This document shows, in pieces, positions 6,647 to 13,383 of a stretch of 51,627 bases of DNA. How positions within the stretch are numbered: position 1 is the stretch's first letter; each line of letters opens with the position of its first letter. The position numbers and the translations under genes were made by a program. The stretch is taken from positions 1 to 51,627 of the forward strand of contig JBAZTW010000014.1 in NCBI GenBank assembly GCA_041661665.1, written 5' to 3'. Under the pieces are notes generated by a model. The model saw nothing but the letters and a program-made list of their open reading frames with translations. It did not search any database and was not told the origin of the DNA. The stretch is from GWC2-45-44 sp041661665 (GTDB lineage: Bacteria > Planctomycetota > Phycisphaerae > Sedimentisphaerales > UBA12454).

Positions 6647-8830
6647 ATGAATTTTTTCAAACGTACAAGAAAATATGTACTGCCGCAGTGGCATAGGCTT
6701 GCTATCGTGCTTATATCGGCAACTTTGGTCGGATTACTCTTTTCTATGAGCTTTTTGGCGGTAATCCCCCTGCTGAAAGTTATGATGGGCGAAGAGGGTC
6801 TGCATGGGTGGGTTGACCGACAGGGTTGTAACTGGCGATATGAAATGAATTTTGCCGTTCCGGATAAGACGGACGTTATGAACAATCCCGACCTGGCCTA
6901 CGAACTGGAGGTAATAAGCGTCGGCAAAAACAGCCTTGCCCAGAAGGCCGGTCTGAAAGTCAAAGATACAATCATCGGCATCGGCGAAAACGACCCGAAC
7001 CACCCGCAGAAATCCTTAACTATGCTGAAAAAACTGGCAGACTGCAACAGTCCGGAAAATTACACACTTTATGTTCTTAGAAACACCGGCGGAAGCGTCC
7101 GAACTGAAAAAATCAGTTTGGCTGTGCCAAAGCGATTTATGTTTGAGGATGCCGGTTTCATAAAAAAATGGAAGTGGGGCTTTAGATGGGAAATAATTGA
7201 AAGGGGAAGAAAGATAACAGCCCTTCTGCCTCGCGATAATAATGCTCTGGCACAAAAAAAGGCTATATCATTCATTATTATAGCTTTGATAGGCGTATCC
7301 ATATTGAGATGTCTGGCTACATATGCGCAGAAATATATGGGAGCAAAGGTTGTGCAGGTAGCGATAGCTCATATCCGCGAGGAGATGTTCGAGCGGACAA
7401 TGAATATGCCCGTATCCTATTTCACGGTGAACGGCACAAGCGACGCCATCAGCAGGATGATTGGCGATGTCAACGGCATAGGTAAAGGCATTCGTGTGCT
7501 TTTGGGTAAAAGTCTTCAGGAGCCGATGAAGGCAATTTTTATGCTCGCTTTAGCGTTTCTGTTAGACTACAAACTTACGCTTATATTTCTGATAGCGGCC
7601 CCTGCTACGCTTTATGTAATGGTTACGTTTGGCAAGAGGGTCAGGAAATTCGCCAAGAAAGGTCTCCAGACCACCGCCGGTATGCTCGGCAAACTTTCGG
7701 AAGCTGTCGCGGCATTGCGTGTTATAAAGGTTTATAATCAGCAGGAACGTGAAAGCACCGCATATAAGCTTTTAAGCCGAAAAAATCTCAGGCAGACGCT
7801 GCGAAGCGCAAAGGCGGACGCAGCCACGACACCGATAATGGATATTCTTGGAATGCTCGCCGGTTCAGCGGCTCTGTTAGTCGGTATCAATATGGTAACA
7901 AAATCCAATATGGACCCAGGCGTATTTTTCATGATACTGCTGGCTCTTGGCGTATCAGCGGAATCCGTGAGAAAGACCAGCGATGTCTGGAATACTATCC
8001 AGGACTCAAACGCGGCGCTGGACAGGGTTTTTCAGATAATGGATTATCCTGACGAATATGAAAAACCCAATTCGAGAGAATTGGTTACGGTCAAAGACAA
8101 GATAGAATTCAGGAATATTGTATTCACCTATCCGAACAGTCCTGAGCCGGTTTTAAGAAAAGTAAATCTGTCCGTCAAGGCAGGCCATAATGTTGCCGTC
8201 GTCGGGCCCAACGGCTCCGGCAAAACCACTCTTATAAATCTGCTGCCGAGATTTTTTAGTCCAGACAGCGGTCAAATTTTAATTGACGGCGTTGATATAG
8301 CAGACTGCACTTTGAAATCACTCCGAAGCCATATCGCAATGGTTACTCAAAATGTCGTAACATTCCACGATACGATTGCCGCCAATATCGCTTACGGCAA
8401 ATTTGACGCGACGATGGACGAAATCATCGCCGCGGCAAAGCGTTCCTACGCTCACGAATTTATCGAGCCGCTGCCGAATGGCTATCAGACGATTTTAGGC
8501 GAACACGGCGTCGGACTTAGCGGCGGCCAGCTCCAGCGAATAGTTATCGCAAGGGCAATTTTGAAAAACCCCTCCATATTCATTTTTGACGAGGCGATGA
8601 GCCAGGTTGACGCTGACAGCGAAGCTAAAATACACGATGCCATTGAAGCGATTATGCACGACAGAACATCATTTGTCATCGCCCACAGGTTCAGTACTAT
8701 TATTTCCGCTGACGTTATTGTGGTTATGGACAAGGGGCGGATTGTCGCACAGGGCAGCCACGATGAACTGATGAAAAACTGCGGTATTTACCACAAGCTG
8801 TATGAGACGCAACTGATGCCCGCCGAATAG
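6647..8830 (+). CDS. MsbA-type ABC exporter with inserted PDZ-like domain
   Basis: 727 residues, against roughly 580 for MsbA. TM1 lies at about residues 17-42. Instead of a short loop to TM2 there are some 160 periplasmic residues, including a PDZ-like segment at about 85-160 (YELEVISVGKNSLAQKAGLK, VKDTIIGIGENDPN, then ENYTLYVLRNTGG). TM2 starts near 206 and the rest is an ordinary exporter: Walker A at G520-T528 (GPNGSGKTT), signature LSGGQ at 624-628, Walker B with D648-E649, and the switch histidine in VIAHRFST. Half-transporters like this work as homodimers that flip lipids or hydrophobic compounds. The PDZ-like loop would sit outside the inner membrane and could bind a partner or substrate. 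It is followed by the Rrf2 promoter, so it is probably monocistronic. Confidence 0.9.
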   Translation: MNFFKRTRKYVLPQWHRLAIVLISATLVGLLFSMSFLAVIPLLKVMMGEEGLHGWVDRQGCNWRYEMNFAVPDKTDVMNNPDLAYELEVISVGKNSLAQKAGLKVKDTIIGIGENDPNHPQKSLTMLKKLADCNSPENYTLYVLRNTGGSVRTEKISLAVPKRFMFEDAGFIKKWKWGFRWEIIERGRKITALLPRDNNALAQKKAISFIIIALIGVSILRCLATYAQKYMGAKVVQVAIAHIREEMFERTMNMPVSYFTVNGTSDAISRMIGDVNGIGKGIRVLLGKSLQEPMKAIFMLALAFLLDYKLTLIFLIAAPATLYVMVTFGKRVRKFAKKGLQTTAGMLGKLSEAVAALRVIKVYNQQERESTAYKLLSRKNLRQTLRSAKADAATTPIMDILGMLAGSAALLVGINMVTKSNMDPGVFFMILLALGVSAESVRKTSDVWNTIQDSNAALDRVFQIMDYPDEYEKPNSRELVTVKDKIEFRNIVFTYPNSPEPVLRKVNLSVKAGHNVAVVGPNGSGKTTLINLLPRFFSPDSGQILIDGVDIADCTLKSLRSHIAMVTQNVVTFHDTIAANIAYGKFDATMDEIIAAAKRSYAHEFIEPLPNGYQTILGEHGVGLSGGQLQRIVIARAILKNPSIFIFDEAMSQVDADSEAKIHDAIEAIMHDRTSFVIAHRFSTIISADVIVVMDKGRIVAQGSHDELMKNCGIYHKLYETQLMPAE

Positions 8831-8879
8831 GCCTAATTTTACAATAAAAAATAATTTTTCAAAAAAATTAAAAAAAATG

Positions 8880-8911
8880 TTGACATTCATATAAGTAAGA
8901 CTAAAATAGTC
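8880..8911 (+). promoter_or_regulatory. Promoter with overlapping Rrf2-type operator
   Basis: TTGACA at 8880-8885, a 16-nt spacer and TAAAAT at 8902-8907. A perfect palindrome, GACTA-AAA-TAGTC (8899-8911), covers the -10 box. Rrf2 regulators such as IscR and NsrR bind palindromes of this size, so autoregulation of the downstream operon is likely. The expected transcription start falls only a few bases before the ATG at 8916, so the mRNA may be nearly leaderless; no Shine-Dalgarno sequence is visible. Confidence 0.7.
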
Positions 8912-8915
8912 CTAT

Positions 8916-9317
8916 ATGGAAGCGATTAGACGAAATACCGACTATGCCCTGCGGATAGTTGTCGGGTTGACCGACAATTACGGCAAGGGCCTGCTATCGG
9001 CAAAGACACTTGCCGAAAACGCGGACATTTCATTCGGACTGGCCGCGAAATTGCTGCAGAAATTAGCCTCGGCCAAATTAGTCAAAAGCGTTATGGGCAA
9101 AGAAGGCGGATTTGAGCTGGCAAAAAAACCGGCGAATATAAAACTATACGATGTAATAGCGGCTGTTCAGGGAAATTTGTATCTTAACCGCTGCCTTGCA
9201 GACCCGAAAAGCTGCCCGAAAAGACCAAAATGCCCGATAAGCAAAAAATTGACCGGTCTGCAAAATTATATTGAACAATATCTAAAAGATATTACGCTTG
9301 ATGAGTTATTAAAATAA
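8916..9317 (+). CDS. Rrf2 family Fe-S transcriptional regulator
   Basis: 133 residues. The winged helix begins at the usual place (RRNTDYALRIVVGL), and the recognition helix lies in ISFGLAAKLLQKLASAKLV. Three cysteines in NRCLADPKSCPKRPKCPI are spaced as expected for binding an iron-sulfur cluster, the sensing group of IscR, NsrR and RsrR. It sits 36 nt before hcp and under an operator-like palindrome, so it probably senses nitric oxide, redox state or Fe-S status and controls this operon. Start fixed by the family N-terminus. Confidence 0.9.
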   Translation: MEAIRRNTDYALRIVVGLTDNYGKGLLSAKTLAENADISFGLAAKLLQKLASAKLVKSVMGKEGGFELAKKPANIKLYDVIAAVQGNLYLNRCLADPKSCPKRPKCPISKKLTGLQNYIEQYLKDITLDELLK

Positions 9318-9353
9318 TGAGAGTTTTTTTTAACAATTTGAAAGGGGTTATTT

Positions 9354-10637
9354 ATGTTCTGTTATCAATGTGAACAAACAGCGGGAGGACAAGGCTGTAC
9401 AAAAATGGGCGTTTGCGGCAAAGACCCGGACATTCAGAGTTTGCAGGATATTCTCGTATTCGGCCTGAAGGGCATCGCGGCTTATGCTTATCATGCACGG
9501 GAACTGGGCAAGAGCGACCCAGAGGTGGACGCGTTTATGCATGAGGCTCTTTTCGCGACGCTGACAAATGTCGATTTTGATTTGGGTCGATATGTTGAGC
9601 TCGTCCTCAAGGCGGGACAAATGAATCTTAAAACTATGGAAATGCTCAACAACGCTCACGTTGAAAAATTCGGAGCGCCTGTGCCTGCGACGGTTTCTGC
9701 GGGGACAAAGGCGGGGCCGGGGATTATTATTACGGGACACGATTTGCTCGATTTGCTTGAGCTTTTGAAGCAGACCGAAGGCAAGGGCATAAACATTTAC
9801 ACTCACGGCGAAATGCTGCCTGCACACGGGTATCCGGAGCTTCGCAAATACAAGCATCTCGTAGGGCATTATGGAACGGCGTGGCAGAATCAGAAAAAAG
9901 AATTTGATGAATTTTCCGGCGCGATTTTGGTAACGACAAACTGCATTCAGCCGCCGAAGGACAGCTATAAAGACCGGATATTCACCTGCGGAATCGCGGG
10001 TGCGGCTGGCGCGGAACATCTGAAGGGCAGGGATTTCAGTAAGGTTATCGCAAAGGCTCTGGCTTGTCCGCCGCTGAAAGAAAACAAAACAGGAACATTA
10101 AGCACAGGTTTCCATTATACCGCTGTGCTCGGATTAGCTGATAAGGTAATTGCCGCGGTAAAGGCGGGCAAGATTAAGAGATTTTTCTTCATCGGCGGCT
10201 GCGACGGCGCAAAGCCGGGCAGAAATTACTTTACACGCATCGCCGAGCTTGTGCCAAAGGATTGCGTGATACTCACCGCCGCGTGCGGCAAGTTCAGATT
10301 CAACTATCAGGATTTCGGCACGATTGACGGGATACCGAGACTGATTGATACCGGCCAATGCAATGACTGCTACTCCGCGATAAAAATCGCGACTGCTCTT
10401 GCCGGTGCATTTAACTGCGGCGTAAATGACCTGCCGCTGTCGTTTGTCGTTTCGTGGTATGAACAAAAGGCCGTTGCGATTCTGTTGACGCTACTGTATT
10501 TGGGTGTAAAGAATATTCGTTTGGGCCCCAGTTTGCCTGCGTTTGTAAGTCCGAACATCCTGAATTTCCTCGTTGACAAATATAACATTAAACCAATCGG
10601 CGAACCGGAAAAAGATATGGCGGATATGCTCGGATGA
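9354..10637 (+). CDS. hcp: Hybrid cluster protein Hcp (short form)
   Basis: 427 residues with AAAGGGG upstream of the ATG. Hcp carries a cubane cluster and a hybrid Fe-S-O cluster and reduces nitric oxide or hydroxylamine under anaerobic conditions. The cubane cysteines are C3, C6, C15 and C21 (spacing 2, 8 and 5). Hybrid-cluster ligand regions are visible in THGEMLPAHGYPEL, TTNCIQPP, IFTCGIAG, GGCDGAKPGRNY, TAACGKFRFN and SWYEQKAV. The length, about 120 residues below the enterobacterial protein, fits the class that lacks one helical bundle, known from archaea and some anaerobes. It is cotranscribed with the Rrf2 regulator and probably with the cupin and ferredoxin genes. Confidence 0.95.
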   Translation: MFCYQCEQTAGGQGCTKMGVCGKDPDIQSLQDILVFGLKGIAAYAYHARELGKSDPEVDAFMHEALFATLTNVDFDLGRYVELVLKAGQMNLKTMEMLNNAHVEKFGAPVPATVSAGTKAGPGIIITGHDLLDLLELLKQTEGKGINIYTHGEMLPAHGYPELRKYKHLVGHYGTAWQNQKKEFDEFSGAILVTTNCIQPPKDSYKDRIFTCGIAGAAGAEHLKGRDFSKVIAKALACPPLKENKTGTLSTGFHYTAVLGLADKVIAAVKAGKIKRFFFIGGCDGAKPGRNYFTRIAELVPKDCVILTAACGKFRFNYQDFGTIDGIPRLIDTGQCNDCYSAIKIATALAGAFNCGVNDLPLSFVVSWYEQKAVAILLTLLYLGVKNIRLGPSLPAFVSPNILNFLVDKYNIKPIGEPEKDMADMLG

Positions 10638-10640
10638 AAA

Positions 10641-10675
10641 CAGGCACAAAGCCGCAAAGGCACAGAGGCACAAAG
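10641..10675 (+). repeat. GGCACAAAG short-unit array, copy 2
   Basis: Units GGCACAAAG, CCGCAAA, GGCACAGA, GGCACAAAG sit between the hcp stop and the cupin start. The same array type is at 204-238. Because it is open in the cupin frame it looks like an N-terminal extension, but the repeat nature argues that it is not coding. Confidence 0.65.
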
Positions 10676-10681
10676 AAAAAA

Positions 10682-11029
10682 ATGAAAAAGACCAAAAAAA
10701 ACACTGTTCTAAAAACTTGCGTTGCGAAAGCTGTTAATCTCGGCGGGCTTGTTGATTATGCGGCTGATTCAGTTGTCAGCAAGACCATAATCGATAAGCC
10801 TGTCGGAACGCTAACGCTGTTTGCGTTTGACGCGGGACAGGGATTGAGCGAACATCAGGCTCCTTATGATGCCGTGGTACAGATTGTCGATGGCATTGGA
10901 ATTATGATTGTCAATGGCAAGCAGATAAAATCGCCCTGCGGCAGTGTGATAATTCTGCCCGCAAATGTTCCTCACGCGGTAAAGGCCAAACAACGATTTA
11001 AAATGCTTTTAACTATGATAAGGTCATAA
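10682..11029 (+). CDS. Small cupin-domain protein
   Basis: 115 residues from the ATG at 10682. A start at 10634 would overlap the hcp stop as ATGA, but its first 16 codons are the GGCACAAAG repeat. It is a single conserved beta-barrel cupin: GQGLSEHQAPYDAVVQIVDG is motif 1 with a reduced set of metal ligands, and CGSVIILPANVPHAVKA is motif 2. Such proteins next to hcp and ferredoxin genes are common in anaerobes, but the substrate is unknown. Position suggests a role in nitrosative stress or metal handling. Confidence 0.8.
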   Translation: MKKTKKNTVLKTCVAKAVNLGGLVDYAADSVVSKTIIDKPVGTLTLFAFDAGQGLSEHQAPYDAVVQIVDGIGIMIVNGKQIKSPCGSVIILPANVPHAVKAKQRFKMLLTMIRS

Positions 11030-11033
11030 TGAA

Positions 11034-11059
11034 CCGCGTGGGCAAAGTGCTCACCCTAC
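11034..11059 (+). repeat. CGTGG...CCACCCTAC palindrome, copy 1
   Basis: CCGCGTGGGCAAAGTGCTCA then CCCTAC: an imperfect stem GTGGGC / GCTCAC. It belongs to a family with further copies at 11791-11819, 24789-24815, 30839-30911 and 35013-35038. Confidence 0.75.
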
Positions 11060-11078
11060 ATTGTGATAAGGGTGTAAT

Positions 11079-11789
11079 ATGACATTACGAAACATTGTAA
11101 AAATAGATGAAGCCAAATGCAACGGCTGCGGTCAGTGCGTTTCGGCCTGCGCAGAGGGCGCAATAAAACTCATCAACGGCAAAGCAAAACTGATTAGCGA
11201 GACATATTGCGACGGACTTGGCGCCTGTCTGGGACATTGCCCGCAGGACGCGATTACCGTCGAACAAAGGGACTGCGCCCAATTCGATGAAAAGGCCGTG
11301 GAAAAACATTTAGAAAGCCAAAAAAGTGTTTGTCATACATCACCTGCGGAAAAAGGATTTGTCTGTCCCGGCACGGCGGCAAAACAATTCAACAAAAAAG
11401 ACCTGGCATCAGGCGATATTAGTTCGCAATTGTCGCATTGGCCTATTCAGCTTCATTTGGTTTCGCCAAACGCTCCGTTTTTTCAGAACGCTGATTTGCT
11501 GATAGCCGCTGATTGCGCAGCGTTCGCGATGGGCGATTTTCACAGCAAATTTCTCAAAGACAGAAGCATTGTTATCGCCTGTCCGAAACTCGACGACACA
11601 AGTCCATACATCGACAAGCTGGCTAAGATTATAATCAACGGCAATTTGAACAGTCTTACGGTTGTGCATATGGAAGTACCCTGCTGCTTCGGGCTTACCC
11701 GGCTTGTTCAACAGGCAATAGCGGCCAGCGGAAAAGATATAAAATTTGAAGATATAACAATCAGCCTTGATGGAAAAGTTAAGAATTAA
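11079..11789 (+). CDS. Ferredoxin-domain protein of the hcp operon
   Basis: 236 residues. The N-terminus has a full [4Fe-4S] motif, CNGCGQCVSAC, and a second one, CDGLGACLGHCP, in which the second Cys is Leu; the second site thus has three cysteines and may hold a [3Fe-4S] cluster or an exchangeable one. The remaining 160 residues contain further cysteines (VCPG, IAADCAAF, IACPKLDD, VPCCFGLTRLVQ), as in ferredoxin-like proteins that accompany Hcp in clostridia and other anaerobes. A likely role is electron supply to Hcp. It lies about 50 nt after the cupin gene with a palindromic repeat in between. Confidence 0.85.
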   Translation: MTLRNIVKIDEAKCNGCGQCVSACAEGAIKLINGKAKLISETYCDGLGACLGHCPQDAITVEQRDCAQFDEKAVEKHLESQKSVCHTSPAEKGFVCPGTAAKQFNKKDLASGDISSQLSHWPIQLHLVSPNAPFFQNADLLIAADCAAFAMGDFHSKFLKDRSIVIACPKLDDTSPYIDKLAKIIINGNLNSLTVVHMEVPCCFGLTRLVQQAIAASGKDIKFEDITISLDGKVKN

Positions 11790-11790
11790 C

Positions 11791-11819
11791 TGCGTGGACA
11801 GCAGAGCTGTCCACCCTAC
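11791..11819 (+). repeat. CGTGG...CCACCCTAC palindrome, copy 2
   Basis: A perfect 9-bp stem: GTGGACAGC (11794-11802), loop AGA, GCTGTCCAC (11806-11814), flanked by TGC and CCTAC. It follows the ferredoxin stop at once and could also act as an attenuator or processing site inside the operon. Confidence 0.85.
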
Positions 11820-11828
11820 TAAATAATT

Positions 11829-12839
11829 ATGAATGAGTTTTTGCAGTCATTCTGGTCAACAATCGGGAAAATGAGTCCATATCTTTTGTTTGGTTTTGCG
11901 GTTGCGGGTCTGCTGAGAGTTTTGATTTCCACAGCGTTTATACAAAAGCATCTTGGCGGAAAGGGAATCTGGCCGATAATTAAATCTTCGCTTTTCGGCG
12001 TACCATTGCCTTTGTGCAGCTGCGGAGTGATACCTGTGGCAATGTCGCTTAGAAACCGCGGAGCAAGCAAGGGTGCAACAATAGCCTTTCTTTTAAGCAC
12101 GCCGCAAACAGGTATTGACAGTATTTTTGTAACTTACTCGCTGCTGGGGCTGGTCTTTACGATTTTTCGCCCTATTGTCGCTTTGATTACCGGCGTAATC
12201 GGCGGTGTCGCGATAGACTTTATGGACAAAAAAGTTCCTAAAATCACAGAATATCAAGATGACGAAAATCCAGCCGAGCAAAAGAGTAAATTTTTGACCG
12301 CTGTCCGGCACGGCTTTATTGTTCTGCCAAAAGACATAGGTTTGGCAATGCTTATAGGCCTGCTTGCAGCAGCTTTGATTTCGATTATTGTGCCGGACGA
12401 TTTTTTTGCCGATAAAATCGGCACCGGCCTTGGCGCGATGATTTTAATGATGTTTATGGGCATTCCGGTCTATGTCTGTGCGACAGCGTCTGTTCCAATA
12501 GCAGCGGCAATGATTGCCAAAGGCCTTACGCCCGGGGCAGCGTTTGTGTTTTTGATGACCGGCCCAGCCACAAATGCCGCTACTTTTATAACCATCTGGA
12601 AGACACTTGGCAGTCGAACTGCGATAATTTACATATTATCCGTTGCGGTTTGCGCATTAACTGCCGGCGTTTTGCTGGATTCGATGTTCACAGGTCTGGG
12701 TAGAGATATTCAAGGCCACTATCATAATATGGCTGCAACGCCGATTGAACATATCAGCGCAGTAATATTACTTGCTGTCCTGGCATTGGGCATTTATAAT
12801 AAACGGATAAAAAAAGCTTTGACTTATTTGCATAAATAG
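11829..12839 (+). CDS. SO_0444-type permease, putative Cu/Zn efflux
   Basis: 336 residues, about eight membrane segments, PF03773 (DUF318 / ArsP-like) permease superfamily. The signature PLPLCSCGVIPVAMSL and the paired ATIAFLLSTPQTGIDS are seen in the first half, and the repeated half has FLMTGPATNAATF. Members with this CSCG motif are annotated as SO_0444 family copper or zinc efflux transporters. The cytoplasmic loop at about residues 125-155 is charged. It follows the Rrf2-hcp-cupin-ferredoxin genes on the same strand, so metal export may belong to the same stress response; direct cotranscription is inferred. Confidence 0.85.
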   Translation: MNEFLQSFWSTIGKMSPYLLFGFAVAGLLRVLISTAFIQKHLGGKGIWPIIKSSLFGVPLPLCSCGVIPVAMSLRNRGASKGATIAFLLSTPQTGIDSIFVTYSLLGLVFTIFRPIVALITGVIGGVAIDFMDKKVPKITEYQDDENPAEQKSKFLTAVRHGFIVLPKDIGLAMLIGLLAAALISIIVPDDFFADKIGTGLGAMILMMFMGIPVYVCATASVPIAAAMIAKGLTPGAAFVFLMTGPATNAATFITIWKTLGSRTAIIYILSVAVCALTAGVLLDSMFTGLGRDIQGHYHNMAATPIEHISAVILLAVLALGIYNKRIKKALTYLHK

Positions 12840-12914
12840 GCAAGAATGGCGCTGTTCGTTGTGCAATGTAAATAAATAAACATTATTGGCGACTATTTTT
12901 AGGGAGTATCGGCT

Positions 12915-13328
12915 ATGGATGATGTGTTGAAAAAAAGACTTTCGATTGGTATAGCTATCGGTTGTTTGGTTCTGGCGGCAGGCATAATAGTTAAGACAAA
13001 TTTCAGCGGCAGCAGTTCCGGCGGCGCCGCCGGCCCTATCCATATATTGTGCGTCAATCCAAAATGCGGGCAGACCTTTGATTTTTCCGAGAAAGAGTTC
13101 AACGATATGGTGAGCAAAAGTACGGGCACGGGCAGCGGAGGAATGCCGATGCTTACGGAAGCGCCTGTATTTAAATGCCCTAAATGCAACGCAAACTCGG
13201 CATATGTCGCAATGAAATGCGAAAAGTGCGGCAACCTATTTGTGCCAAATTACCAAAATCCCGTTAGTTATGACAAATGCCCGAAATGCGGTTTCAGCAA
13301 AGTTCAGCAGATACAGGGACAAAAATAA
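12915..13328 (+). CDS. Membrane-anchored multi-zinc-ribbon protein
   Basis: 137 residues. One N-terminal membrane segment (about residues 10-28) is followed by a Ser/Gly linker and several cysteine knuckles: CVNPKCG, CPKCNAN, CEKCG and CPKCGFS. That gives two zinc ribbons. No catalytic motif is visible. It could monitor or bind partners at the membrane; I do not recognise a named family. A terminator follows directly. Confidence 0.7.
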   Translation: MDDVLKKRLSIGIAIGCLVLAAGIIVKTNFSGSSSGGAAGPIHILCVNPKCGQTFDFSEKEFNDMVSKSTGTGSGGMPMLTEAPVFKCPKCNANSAYVAMKCEKCGNLFVPNYQNPVSYDKCPKCGFSKVQQIQGQK

Positions 13329-13353
13329 CTTATCCATCAATTCCAATATTCTT

Positions 13354-13383
13354 AAACCCTCGAAATTTTTCGGGGGTTTTTTT
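13354..13383. terminator. Intrinsic terminator between convergent genes
   Basis: Stem CCCTCGAAA / TTTCGGGGG (13357-13365 and 13368-13376) with one G-T pair, then TTTTTTT on the plus strand. It ends the zinc ribbon gene and, being AAA-flanked on the other side, may serve the convergent gene weakly as well. Confidence 0.9.

Noticed and set aside
9354..10637. Internal deletion in hcp because it is about 120 residues short
   Set aside because: The short class of Hcp is a natural form; all cluster ligand segments are present and in frame.
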